NCBI GenBank assembly: GCA_947561395.2
Contig: OX387183.1
Coordinates: 2,489,883 to 2,553,882 of the forward strand
DNA length: 64,000 bases
Source: Buxus sempervirens
Taxonomy: Eukaryota; Streptophyta; Magnoliopsida; Buxales; Buxaceae
Reading direction: 5' to 3'
Made by a program: the position numbers and the translations under genes. Positions 1 through 11,168 of this stretch are shown here, one piece after another. The notes under the pieces were generated by a model. It was not told the DNA's origin, made no database searches, and worked only from the letters and a program-made list of their open reading frames with translations. Positions within the stretch are counted from its first letter, which is position 1; each line of letters begins with the position of its first letter.

Positions 1-198
1 TAAATATCCCAAAATAAAATAGACAAAGACACACAAAAAACCTAATTTGAGTATATTAGAAATACGCATAAACAAAAAAAGGAAAAAAAAGATGAAGCTC
101 CAAATCCTTGTTGGGGCTTGGTCTAATGCACATTCTGTATTGACTAAATATAAGGCACATACATGCCGAACAGTAACCTTTATCATTTTTATGCGAAG
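1..198. other. AT-rich flank, no gene seen
   Basis: No exon or conserved motif is recognised here. By position it could be intron sequence of peroxidase pseudogene A, whose 3' exons would lie left of the window. Bases 194-198 (CGAAG) are the left copy of the target-site duplication of the element that starts at 199. Confidence 0.5.
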
Positions 199-2597
199 TG
201 TAACGCCCCAAATCCGGGTTACGTATCGGAATCGTAACTCGTACCCGAGGTGTTAGATAAATACAACCGCAGGATCTATATCAGAGTGTAAAAGACATGA
301 ATTTGCATTTTATTAACATCAACAACAATATCAGAGTTCACCACTAATACCCAATCACCAATCCACAATTAAAGAAAGAATTACAATTCAAAGTTTACTC
401 ACTATATCAAATGAAATCAACAACTAAAGATATCTCTCAAATGTCACTCAACAAAATAATCCTCTCCCCTATACATGGGGTAATCCTCGATTGGCTCAAC
501 CCCACGGATATCGTCATCACCAGGATCTAAAAACAAAACAAAACGAAACGTAATGAGATATGAATATCCCAGCAAGTAGCATATGCATACATAAAACATT
601 TAATATCAGTTTTAAACATGCTTCCTAATTAAAACATGCTTAAATACCGATAACTCACCTTATCGGTTAAACCGAATAATTCGAAACCACATATATACTG
701 ATAAAAGGGAAAATATTACAATCACTGTATAACAGAAATCCATAACGTGCAATCATTAGAAATAAGTCCACGGTGGACTCATGAAATAAACCGCCTTTAA
801 CTAGTGTAAAACCAAGCTCACTATGCCACCTCCCGGCTTATGTGTGAAGCCGAGCTACACGGTCATCGACTTATTGTGGGAGAACCCATTCAGATACAGA
901 AATGGGTTGGCATGTACTATCCTAACATTGCCGCAGCCAACCAGATAAAAATAAGGCCTCATTGAGCTACACGATGGAAACGCGTGCGCGAATAAGGTAT
1001 TACAGTTAGCAAAGATCAATCTATTCCACTACCTAGCTCTTAACTTGACAAATGTGGATCCACACCGAGCTCTGCCATCTAGACTCAGAACCAATAATCA
1101 AAATAACCAAACAAATTTAATAGTGCTAATAAATCATCATCACCCTCCAAGATACATGGAGTAAACAAATCTTCTCTCCAAGGTACATGGAGAGGTTCCA
1201 AATTCATTCCAAGATACACAGAAGTAAAGTAACATCTTCTCTTTAGAAATGATAAAACTATCTTTCAAATAGATGGAGAATTTCCAATAAACAAATTTAT
1301 CCCCAAAACAAATGGTTTTAAAGTCCTTTGTCTGAAATCTTGTATAACGTACCTTTTTAGTCAACAGTTTTCAAAACCGACAAATCTCGATTAAACCGGC
1401 AAAACTTAGTGTTTAAATCAGAACTTAACTTCACTCTTGAAATCAGAACTTTTATTAATTTCTTTTTATCTCAACAGAAATTTACTTGTCGAACTTATAC
1501 TCATGCTACTCTTATTTAGCCTAAAATCTTCAATGCCTTTCTTAGTATTTCTTATTTTATCTAAACACCTCATTAACTTCATCTACTGAATTAATCATGA
1601 TATTATATGACACTCGCCCAAACATCAGCTCCTACTTGTATTTTATAGTCCAACTAACTTTCTTTACTCAAGTTCTCAATGCCTATCTTTAACCCTTCCA
1701 TTTAGGTTTACATTCATTGTTTACTTATTTTTTTCCAGCATCCTAAGGTTCATTCAAAACCCATTTATTCATCTATAACTAGCTCATTAATTATTCTCTC
1801 AAATTTAGTGAGCCATGCACAAGGTGCATGAGTTGGAGAAGTATTCAGCACCTAAAATTTACTCAAAACTTCCACTAAACTGTTTGCTGCTATTTCACAT
1901 CCTAATACCTGAAAAGTTTTTCCTAGATTCAGCCTTTGTTGCTTCCCAATAGTTCCTTGATACCAATGATTAATTCCCTAATTAATTTCCCACAATTAGA
2001 AGTTAAAACAATTCATAAAGTATATAACAAGTGTTGTCCCCAACCACAACAGTACTTGGTTTCCACACACAGGTTCAGACTTCAAACTTAGGACTTCATC
2101 TGTGATGCCAATTTAGCACATTCACTCATAGATACAACTTCTAATTTAGTCATGAGCAAACCCCTAACTGAAATGTAATACTCGATACCAACAGTAGTGA
2201 TGGAGTTGCTGCTGATCTCTAAGAAGGTAGGCACCAGCAGCAATTGCCCATTCCTCTATTAATCAGCAACCATACTAAAATTCCTTTAACTGAAGTACTA
2301 GTGTCTAATTATAACATAGTTACTAGTATAGAATTTAACCTATACAACAAATACATGCTAAAAGTTGCAGCCTGATTTAGAATGGAGGCTGGCGCTAACC
2401 TCTACATAGGTAGGCGCCAAGCTTCTAAACCCTTACAGCCTCAAAGCCATGAACCAGATTTTTCCTCTTAACTTTGACATTTTTCCCTGTTTAGATTCAT
2501 AACTGTATAACAGCACCTAAAGTATTCCCACAAGCAATAACTCATGACAGTATAACAGCACCTTAAGTATTTGCACAAGCAACTCATAACTGTATAC
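199..2597. other. Left arm of the solo-LTR-like element, non-coding
   Basis: This AT-rich stretch has no supportable ORF and holds scattered short GC-rich inverted motifs (for example near 2195-2240 and 2385-2420). Bases 2593-2597 (TATAC) are the left target duplication of the nested plus-strand retrotransposon. Confidence 0.55.
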
Positions 2598-2984
2598 TGT
2601 AGACACCCCAAATTGCACTAAAAATGAGAAAATAATTGAAAATATTAATTGGGATTTGAAACAAGTCAAAAAAGTGTAAAATCTGGCCAAACTGGTCATG
2701 ACCGTATTTTGTTTACGGACTAGTCATACCTGCAGTTGATATACGGGCAGGGCGCGACCGTAATATATATACGGGCATGAGGGTCTTTGTGCGAATTTTA
2801 CCTTTTTGATTTTTGAGCCTTATCTGCACCCAAATATCTCTCTTGGATAAGCGAATTCTCTTATTTATCTGTTCGAATTATCTCATTTATCCTTGTGGAT
2901 AAAGGATTGGCATGATCTTGTGTTTAACTCAAATTGAAACTCTATCTTGCCAAACCTTAGACCAACCATGCCCCTAGGTTTGCC

Positions 2985-2990
2985 TATAAA
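2985..2990 (+). promoter_or_regulatory. TATA box of the LTR promoter
   Basis: TATAAA lies in the context CCTATAAATAGAGGG, directly after the U3 palindromes and about 100 bp before the splice donor. The same arrangement occurs in the other LTRs of this group. Confidence 0.75.
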
Positions 2991-3087
2991 TAGAGGGCCT
3001 TTCCTTAAGCAAAAGGCCACGAAAATCTGAAGTCCAAGAAGCTCCAAGAGAAGAAGAGGAACCCCTGCTGCTTTGCTTGCTGAATCC

Positions 3088-3093
3088 AGGTAA
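3088..3093 (+). promoter_or_regulatory. Predicted leader splice donor
   Basis: CAG|GTAAGT is a perfect plant 5' splice site about 100 bp downstream of the TATA box, with GT at 3090-3091. Equivalent donors (CAG|GTAAGC) are present at the same place in the nested element's LTR (about 29907, minus strand) and in the LTR at 61072. Use of the site is inferred. Confidence 0.5.
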
Positions 3094-4375
3094 GTCCCTT
3101 TTCCCTTTTATTTTCTGTCTTCAATTCTAGAAGTAATAGGATCATCTTTATTGCTGTAGAATAAGGCCATCTTTTATCTTGTATTCCTAAACTTGTCTCT
3201 AAGTACCTCAAGAGTTTCTCTAGCCGTGAAACATGAAGAGAGAGCTAAGGGAAAAGAGAACAGGTGGATCCCTAGAATAGAACCCCATATCTGTTTTTCT
3301 CCTTTTTTTAGAATAAAGCCTTGGATTGTGTTTGTGTAACCAAACCTATCTCTAAGTACCTCAAGAATCCTCTCTAGCCGTAAAACGTGAAGAGAGAGCT
3401 AGGGGAAAAGAGAACAGGTGGATCCGTAGGGTAGACCCCCATGTGCTCTAATCTATGAGATGTGGCTGCTTTAAATATCCTGATAATGTTTTAATGCTTT
3501 TTATGATATATCTGAATGAATAACATGAATCCATGATGTTTATAGTATGAGATCCCCACTTTTTTCTAAAATTTGGATTTTCACCACTTTTGCACCTACA
3601 ACACTGTTTTCGTGATTTTTGTGGTTCTAGGCTAAGATCTTGGATTTATCATGATCAATATGGTAGATCTGGATCCAGAAGCCTGAAAATAAATTCTAGG
3701 GTTTCATGATATGGTTTTTAAATCGTTTTTCATTATTGAGAGAAGACCCTACGGTCTAAATTCTCCCATTTTGATGTTCTTCATCAATGTGGGTATTTTT
3801 GGTTTTGATTTCTTGATTTAATGTGAAATTTGGACTTTATCTATGTCCTGCACTATTCAAGTTCAATTTTGAAATATTTTATAAAAATCATATTTTTCTA
3901 GATTTCTGGAATTTGACTTGAAGCCAGATTTTTGGATTTTTCACTTTAAATTGATTTTATTTGATTTTATCTCAATTTTATTTTGATCATGAAACCCTAG
4001 GCATGGTATGATCATATTTGAAAGTTCTAGATCAATCAGACTATTCATATGAAAAAACCATATATTTTTGTCTTTTTTGTGATTTTTATAGCAAGCTTTT
4101 TCCTTTATTTTAACATGAACAATACCTGGCAACCACCTTGTGTGGATGAATAGGGGTGCCTAACACCTTCCCCTGTTCATAACCTAATCCCCTTACCTAT
4201 CTCTGGTTGTTTTTTTAGGAGGGTTATTTTTACCCTAAATTTGCCTTTTGAGCTTATTTGATATTTTGGTGTCCATTCACACCTAAATTGAATGGTGGTG
4301 ACTCTTTGTTTAATTTAATCCCGTGTGATGATTGAGGAAGTCAATGGAAATTGATTTTTTCCCATGTCTCACAAC

Positions 4376-4394
4376 TGGCGACTTTGCTGGGGAC
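4376..4394 (+). promoter_or_regulatory. Primer-binding site
   Basis: TGGCGACTTTGCTGGGGAC starts two bases after the 5' LTR. The nested element has TGGCGACTCTGCTGGGGAC in the same position. TGG matches the complement of a tRNA CCA end. Tat/Ogre elements are reported to prime from a tRNA-Arg type; the exact tRNA was not checked here. Confidence 0.8.
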
Positions 4395-5602
4395 TTGAGG
4401 ATTTGAGCCTTTTGGTGTTTTAGTCCATGTTTTTGATATTTTTTTTTGCTTGCTATTTTGTGTTCCTAAGCATGTTGGGTATGCTTTAAATCTGAATTAT
4501 TGCTTAAGAATTCATGGGGGTAGAAACATGCTTAATTCTGATATATAGGATTGTTTCTAAAAACAGGCGTAGGGGAGGTTCGTTTTGATGAACTATGCTT
4601 ATTTTTTGCTATATTTTTATGATAGCATGTTTTAATTTTCAGCATGATCTCCATGATGATTTTTGGTGTATAACATGATCATATGTTTGCATGATTAGAT
4701 GATTTTTTTTATGAGCATGTTTTAGGTGCTATAGGATTGCTGTATTTACTTGTTTATTTTAAATATGCTTTCATATTATGCCTTGGTTTGTTTATGCATG
4801 GCTGTGAAAAGAGTGGCAAGGGTTTGGGACGTTGTGAATGCACCCTATTTTTACAATGCACTGTGCACATTTATTTTTTTACACAGCCTACCCTTAACCT
4901 ATAGGATGTTGAACCCGAATGTGTGTAGCTTGGCGCAACGAGGTCGATACTTCGGAAAGCGAAAGTGAAAACATTCACCTTAGAACTTTGAGCTAATGAT
5001 GTGATGATAACGTGGATCTGGGATTCTGGTCATCACTAGGCTTGAGTGCTAAGTTGCCATTAAGCCAAAACCCAAAACCCCTACGCTTGAAGGTGGAGTT
5101 ACACGTTTTTGGCTAAAGTACACAATTACGTGGGGATACGGGTTTGTATGATTGTGGGAAGGCCATGTGCATGGCTTACAAACCAGGGCATAATGCGGAT
5201 GCCATATTGAAGGTAAACAAGGTAATCCTATTGTTTTGCATTATTTTCATGTCATAGGGGTATCATGGTGCCCATTGGTTTGGGATAAAATTGGTCCCAA
5301 AATATGCATGTTTTTTAAAATTGGTGCAGCCCATAGGAAGAGTTTCTAACTCTGTTTAGAATCAATCCTACCCAATGTTCATACAAGAGGCAACAAAAGG
5401 GTACTAAATTCTTGAGTATGGTGTCAATTCGAAGGGTACATGTGCCCTCCTAAACATGTGTTTTAGTAAAAAGGTCAAAGTCCACTTTTGGACAGTTTAG
5501 AAGCCCTGCACTGGGTGAACCGTATGTTTGGATGAGCAATTAAAGTGATCAAACCGTAAAAAAACTGAGAAAACATAAAAGAGCTCCGTAAAACCGTATT
5601 TG
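4395..5602 (+). other. Non-coding leader with conserved block (4790-5000)
   Basis: No convincing ORF is present. The part around 4915-4985 (key words GTGTGTAGCTTGGCGCA, CGAGGTCG, ACTTCGGAAAGCGAAAGTG) is almost identical to the minus strand of 27040-27110 in the nested coding element. Weaker similarity extends to both sides. Conservation between an element with genes and one without suggests a cis-acting RNA function such as packaging or dimerisation; that is inference. Confidence 0.65.
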
Positions 5603-5711
5603 ATACACGGGCTAGGCTCACCCGTATTAGTTATACGGGCGGGGTTCGCCTGTGAATTTCATACGGCTGCGGCTCGCTCGTAATTTGAATACGGGCAAGG
5701 CTGGACCGTAC
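5603..5711 (+). repeat. Internal palindrome array (ATACGGGC / GCCCGTAT type)
   Basis: Four diverged units are seen at about 5603-5627, 5632-5657, 5661-5684 and 5689-5711. Each has an ATACGGGC-like left arm and a GCCCGTAT-like right arm around a GC-rich core. The same kind of unit occurs in U3 of this element's LTRs (about 2700-2790 and 30780-30877). Confidence 0.7.
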
Positions 5712-5865
5712 TGTGTATACGGTTTCCGCGGAAAATTCAATTTTAATCAATTTTTCCCATTAAATCTTATTCCTTTAACCTTTAAATAATGATAGAGGGA
5801 AATGAGTTTGAATAAAATGCTTCAAAATAAATAAACAAATAAATAAATAAATGTGAAGAGAAAAT

Positions 5866-6643
5866 CCCTTGGGCCTCTGAAAGCCTTTGAATTTCAGACT
5901 TTTTTTCAAAAACTCCTTGGGCCCCTGAAAGCCTTTGAATTTCAGACTTTTTCTCAAAAACTCCTTGGGCCTCTGAAAGCCTTTGAATTTCAGACTTTTT
6001 CTCAAAAATCCCCGGGCCTCTGAAAGCCTTTGAATTTCAGACCTTTTCTCAAAAATGTCCTTGGGCCTCTGAAAGCCTTTGAATTTCAGATCTTTTGGGC
6101 CTCTGAAAGCCTTTGAATTTCAGACTTTTTCTCAAAAATCCTTGGGCCTCTGAAAGCCTTTGAATTTCATATCTTTTTCCTTTGGGCCTCTGAAAGCCTT
6201 TGAATTTCAAACTTTTTCTCAAAAAATCTCTGGGCCTCTGAAAGCCTTTGAATTTCAGAATTTTTCAAAAATCCCTGGGCCTCTGAAAGCCTTTGAATTT
6301 CAGACTTTGTCAAAAATCCCTGGGCCTCTGAAAGCCTTTGAATTTCAGTCCTTTTCAAAAATATCCCTGGGCCTCTGAAAGCCTTTGAATTTCAGATCTT
6401 TTTCCTCGGGCCTCTGAAAGCCTTTGAATTTCAGATCTTTATCCTTTGGGCCTCTAAAAGCCTTTGAATTTCAGATCTTTTTCCTTTGGGCCTCTGAAAG
6501 CCTTTGAATTTCAGATTTTTTTTCCTCGGGCCTCTGAAAGCCTTTGAATTTTAGATCTTTTTCTTTTGGGCCTTTGAAAGCCTTTGAATTTCAGACTTTT
6601 CCCCTGGGCCTCTAAAAGCCTTTGAATTTCAGATCCTTTTTCC
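5866..6643 (+). repeat. Tandem hairpin array, type 1 (about 18 units)
   Basis: Units of roughly 36-48 bp share the core GGGCCTCTGAAAGCC followed by TTTGAATTTCAGA. Within each core TCTGAAA pairs with TTTCAGA around a 9-nt loop. The spacers are pyrimidine-rich and vary in length. ORFs in this stretch on either strand are by-products of the repeat and are not genes. Confidence 0.9.
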
Positions 6644-6649
6644 TTTTCG

Positions 6650-6681
6650 GGACCTGTTGGAAGCCCTAGAATATTCCAACA
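6650..6681 (+). repeat. Boundary hairpin of the tandem arrays
   Basis: TTGGAA pairs with TTCCAA around GCCCTAGAATA. The same sequence recurs at about 7209-7240 and, on the minus strand, at about 25775-25800 and 26110-26140 in the nested coding element. It therefore marks homologous positions in the two leaders. Confidence 0.75.
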
Positions 6682-6692
6682 AACCTTTGCTG

Positions 6693-7060
6693 GGGCTGTC
6701 TAAAAGCCTCTGAATTTTAGACAAATCATTTCTTTGGGCCGTCTATAAGCCTCTGAATTATAGACACATCTCCTTTGGGCCATCTAAAAGCCTCTGAATT
6801 TTAGACAATCATTTCTTTGGGCCATCTAAAAGCCTCTGAATTTTAGACAATCATTTCTTTAGGCATCTAAAAGCCTCTGAATTTTAGACAATCATTTCTT
6901 TGGGCCATCTAAAAGCCTCTGAATTTTAGACAAATCATTTCTTTGGGCCATCTAAAAGCCTCTGAATTTTAGACAACCTTTTTGGGCCATCTGTAAGCCT
7001 CTGAATTATAGACACATATTCTTTGGGCCGTCTATAAGCCTTTGAATTATAGACACATAT
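6693..7060 (+). repeat. Tandem hairpin array, type 2 (9 units) with compensatory arm changes
   Basis: Units of about 42 bp carry TCTAAAA...TTTTAGA or TCTATAA...TTATAGA around AGCCTCTGAA-like loops. Both arms change together relative to the type 1 array, so pairing is kept. One unit (about 6990) has TCTGTAA against TTATAGA and is imperfect. Confidence 0.88.
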
Positions 7061-7062
7061 CC

Positions 7063-7190
7063 TTTGGGCCTCTGAAAGCCTTTGAATTTCAGACTTTTTC
7101 CAAAAGTATCCCTGGGCCTCTGAAAGCCTTTGAATTTCAGAATTTTTCCAAAAATTTCTTTGGGCCTCTGAAAGCATTTGAATTTCAGAT
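7063..7190 (+). repeat. Three further type 1 hairpin units
   Basis: The array returns to the TCTGAAA/TTTCAGA type at about 7064, 7109 and 7155 before the second boundary hairpin (7207-7240). Confidence 0.85.
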
Positions 7191-7240
7191 CCTTTTCTTT
7201 TTTTGTGGGACCTGTTGGAAGCCCTAGAATATTCCAACAA

Positions 7241-9032
7241 TTCAATTCAAAAAAAAAAAAGAGAAGCAAATAAAGAAAAAAAAAATCCAAACTCGTGTTC
7301 ACCTAGCTTGCACATAGGCATTCATAGGTACGTGGTTGCTGGTGATGAAGAAATTTTGAATTAAGGCGATTTTGACTACATGGTTGCTGGTGATGAAGGA
7401 TAAAAAAAAAGAAAAAAAAGAAGGAAAAAAAAGAGAAAAAGGAAAAAAATGGAGAAAATGTAGTGAAAACCCGAAGGGCGCTACATGGCAAATAATCAGC
7501 TATCTACAAGAAGGAAATCTTCAGAGAGGAAGTCCAGAATTGGCATAGATCCAGGTGAAGTCCTCATGTTGGTGGCTATTTTGAGATACAGTCACTCTTC
7601 AAGTGATTGAGGAAAATTCTCTTTTCAAGACTGAAGCAACATAAACAGAACTATTATATGAATCATCTGTGAACAAGTTGAGGGCCATCAAAATTGCCAT
7701 TAGGAAATTATTACTGAAGTTGAAGTCATAAATTCTCATATCATGGATACAATGGAGAAACAATTGTTCTTCAATTGGATGAAGGAAAATGTCTTTCTAA
7801 ACTGGGGCAAAATAGTTAGATTGAAAGAGTCGTCATATCTAGAGCATCAATTGACAAGCCGATGGTCATGGGAATGATTCTAAAGGTTCCGAAGGCTTAT
7901 TTTGGTCTTTCTTCATTTTCTGAAATAATCTTCTCATTATTCAACTTGATTTTAATTCTTTTGGACTATATGCTAATAAGTGATTGGATCATTTTTTCAA
8001 AAAAAATGATCCAATCATCTCTTATTTTTGTATTTGCATTCTTTTATTAGGGTTTCTTTTTGGCAAAGGTTAAAAAAAAAAAAAAGAAAAAGAAAAAAAA
8101 GAGAAAAAGAAAAAAAGAAAAAAAAAAAGAAAAAGAAAAAAGAAAAAAAAAGAAAAAGGAAAAAAGAGGATCATCTCTGCTGAGGGGCAAATACTTCTTC
8201 AAACAATCAAAACCGGGGCATGCTTAATGTCTTTCCTTCTGGGTTTTCATTGGAATGAATTCCAACATCTGGAAAAAGCAGTCAAGCTTAAGTCTTCGAA
8301 TTTGAAAGAAAAAAAAGGCTTCGAAGCAATGGCATGTTTTCTTCGTTAAACAAGGGTTCCCAATTCTTCAATCATGAAGAAGGATTTTACTGGGGCAGCA
8401 AGAAGGCATGAAAGACAGATCATGGGTTGTAAAGGCATGAGGTTAGATCAACAGATCATGATCCATCAATCAAGATGAGGACATTTACTTAGGCAGTTAA
8501 AAAGCATGAAGACAGGTTATGGGCAGTAAGGGCACATACATCGTTATTGAGAGAGCAAGAGGATAAAGAAGCACAAGCAAGTTGCAAAATATTCAAGCAC
8601 AGGTTCGGGAATCAAATGGCACCCAGGTATATCAAATAAGAAAATCAATTAGGAAAATTCAAAAAGTGAAAAACATCAAAATCAATTGAGTTTGCAGTGG
8701 TCAATCCACATTCTTTTCAAAATTTTCTTGTCTCAGATTTCTTTTCATAGCCACAAGAGCTCCAAGAAATCTTAGATAAGGAAGAGACGCCACCCCATCA
8801 AACTTCAAGCAGGGGTTTCATTGGCTATCTTCGAATCCATGTTTTTATCATTTCTTTGTTTGACTAAAGCAAGTTCAATTAATGAGATGTTTTTCAAATG
8901 TGCAAGTTTGAGTTGTGTCTGTTCATTGTGCTACAACTGCAGGCCACCCAGAAAATTGTCTTTTTCATCATTTTCTCCACACTTTTCAGGAGGTTAATGT
9001 TTATATTAGTTGTAAGTTGCAAGGATTGCCAT
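7241..9032 (+). other. Non-coding interior, purine-rich low complexity
   Basis: Two A/G-rich runs (about 7247-7460 and 8068-8170) surround sequence with no supportable ORF. A short phrase (GTGGTTGCTGGTGATGAAG) is repeated at about 7331 and 7380. Nothing resembling gag or pol is seen. Bases 9033-9037 (CTTAC) are the target duplication of the nested element. Confidence 0.6.
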
Positions 9033-9037
9033 CTTAC

Positions 9038-10851
9038 TGTGAGACATGGGAAAAAATCACCGGAGTGATCGTCCCTCCGTCAACACACGGGCTCAACGCA
9101 AAAATTGGGAGAGTCGCCACCATTCATGATTTTGGGGTGAGAATGGACACCAAAGAGTTCAAAATAAGGCAAAAATAGCCAAAAGACAAATTCTAGGATA
9201 AAAATAACCCTACTTGAAAATCAAATCCAGAGATGGGTAAGGGGATTAGATTATGAACGGGGGAAGGTGTTAGGCACCCCCATTCATCCACACGAAGTGG
9301 TTGCCAAGTGTATGTTCGTGCAAAAAATAAAGTAAGAAAGCTTGCTAAAAATCATAGAAAACCTTGAAAAAGGATTAATGTATGATATTTTCACATGAAG
9401 ATCTAAATGGATTTTAGATCCTCTCTTATGTCAATATCATTTCTGGAATATCTCAAAAGATGGAAATCAAAGCACAAATTGCTCAAAACCAAGTTAAATC
9501 AAATTCGGAAAATTTGGTAAAAAGTATACCATTTGCCTTGAAATCATTCAAATCCAATTCTAAATTGACCCAAACCAAATCCATTTGAAAGATTAGGGTA
9601 AACAAGAGTCTCATGCAAAATTTCACTTCATTCCGATGAAAAATCTAGGAGTTATGCTCCTTTGAAGTTGCTGTTGGGGATTTTTAAAAGTGGTAAGTGG
9701 GCAACTTTGGAAAATTGTATAGAAAAATCCACTACATAGAAATCCGTGAAATTTGGTGTGATTGAAGTCTGTATGGCCATCTTTCAACAGAAACTAGCCT
9801 CATACAAAAATCCCTTCGGGTGTGCCTTGGGTGGTCTCCCGAACAGGCCCCGAAGATCACAGGTTTACCCAGAAAAATGCAAATGAGCAGTTCTGAGTAA
9901 ATCGGCTACCAATAATTCAAATGGAATCCAAAAATTATGAAACCAACTGGATTTGAAAATAGACTCAAAAAGGAGTACTCAGAAATAAAAACCACTCGAA
10001 TCGGACTTAAAACGAACACATGGCGGTCCGTCGAAGTGACAAGTTCTGTACTTGGACCTGAACTGTCCACTTAACTTCGACAGAGAAGTGTCAAAAATCG
10101 GCTAGATAGAAATTCATGAAATTTGGTGGACATAAACTAGACAGCCTCACCTTTCCCATGGTTCTGAAATCGCCCCAAAATTCATCCGGATGATGAAGTT
10201 ACGGACGTCCGAAGTAGGGGTACAGGTGCTGTCAAGCTAAGCCACTTTTGAAGAAAATCAAATCCGAAAATTGACAAAGTGTGTGAGATTCGTGTGATAT
10301 GAATCCAAAACCTTTAAAAAACATTTAAAAACACTCCAGAATTGATTTAGGCCATTTATTTGAGATTTTATCACAATAAATGCAATAAACCCCAAATATG
10401 AGCCTATCCCGCCAAAATAGTGATTTGTGTGCAAAAGTGAAAAAACCCAAGCAATATCCATACACATGCATATAGATTCAACAAAATAGGTTCTAGCATA
10501 GCCTAGGGTTCCGTTCCATTATCGTTTCCCTCTGTTCTATTTAAGATAATCAAGGGTACTTTGAATATGGAACGGTTCACAATCAATCAAAAGGGCCTTA
10601 TGCTACATAGGTTCTAGCACTAGGGTCAATCCCCAGTCTCGTTTCTCCTAGATCCGCCTTCACGTTTTACGGCTAGGGGAGTCTTGAGATACTTTGAGCC
10701 GGGGAAGGATTTCCACACATACAAACAAGGCTTTACACTACAGAAAGGTAGAAGAAGAGATCTAGATCTAGGAATGTAAAGACAGAAAATAAAAAGAAAA
10801 GTTGAGGCTTACCTGAGTGCTGGAGACGATTCCACAGCGGTTTTCTTCTTC
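9038..10851 (-). repeat. 3' LTR of the Tat-type element, U3 missing
   Basis: It matches 28133-29950 of the 5' LTR almost base for base, then stops abruptly inside the TTCTTCTTCTCTT motif. The remaining 447 bp of the 5' LTR (all of U3, the TATA box and the first bases after it) are absent. The conserved U5 hairpin is at 9253-9287. Confidence 0.92.
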
Positions 10852-10902
10852 TCTTCGAGACCAGAATAGGATTTTTGAGAAAATAGTAAGTTGTAGCACA
10901 AT

Positions 10903-11105
10903 TTTGCTCTTTTTTTTCTTTTCTTTTTCTTTCTTTCTTTCTCTCTTTTTTTTTTTCTTTTTTTTTTTTTTCTTTCTTTTTTTTTTCTTTCCTTTTTTCT
11001 TTTCTTTTTTCCTTTTCTTCTTTTTTTCTATTTTTCCCTGTTTTTTTTCTCTTTTCTATTTTTTTCTTCTTTTTTATATTTTTTTTCTTTTTTTTTTTTT
11101 TCTTT
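10903..11105 (+). repeat. Long pyrimidine tract (purine tract on the element's sense strand)
   Basis: About 200 bp of nearly pure T with some C. On the element's sense strand it is a purine run just before the 3' LTR, where a polypurine tract belongs, but it is far longer than a normal one. The 104-residue Phe-rich ORF across it is an artefact. Confidence 0.6.
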
Positions 11106-11106
11106 G

Positions 11107-11168
11107 GTATCCGGTAAGGGTATCCGGATAATCAAGGGTCTGCGGGTATCCGGCCTGAGTATCTGGAT
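11107..11168. repeat. Palindrome array upstream of the PMD gene
   Basis: Two units are seen, 11107-11130 (GTATCCGGT...TATCCGGATA) and 11146-11168 (GTATCCGGCC...ATCTGGAT). They belong to the same motif as the U3 array at 30179-30307. They could serve the antisense PMD gene about 1.3 kb downstream, or could be a remnant of the lost U3 of the 3' LTR. Confidence 0.6.

Larger units (their letters stand above)
2598..4373 (+). repeat. 5' LTR of the non-autonomous element
   Basis: In order: a short U3 with palindromic ATACGGGC/GCCCGTAT-type motifs (about 2700-2790), a TATA box at 2985-2990, a consensus splice donor CAG|GTAAGT at 3087-3093, two copies of a block with AGCCGTAAAACGTGAAG-like sequence (about 3215-3290 and 3370-3440), and the conserved U5 hairpin at 4146-4180. 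It lacks a 28-bp palindromic unit present in the 3' copy. Confidence 0.93.

Noticed and set aside
3941..4132. 63-codon ORF repeated at 32037-32228
   Set aside because: LTR sequence present in both copies of the non-autonomous element.
5775..7302. Several ORFs of 60-101 codons on both strands, and a CRISPR-like look
   Set aside because: They read through the tandem hairpin array, repeat the same peptide and have no start context. The spacers are short, pyrimidine-rich and not unique, and this is a plant nuclear sequence, so it is not a CRISPR array.
8915..9178. 87-codon ORF with a near copy at 28067-28273
   Set aside because: Both lie across the 3' ends of the LTRs; the shared part is LTR sequence and the rest differs.
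10258..10467. 69-codon ORF identical to one at 29353-29562
   Set aside because: Identical because both are inside the two LTRs of one element; no coding signal.
10817..11131. 104-codon Phe-rich ORF
   Set aside because: It is the translation of a T/C low-complexity tract.
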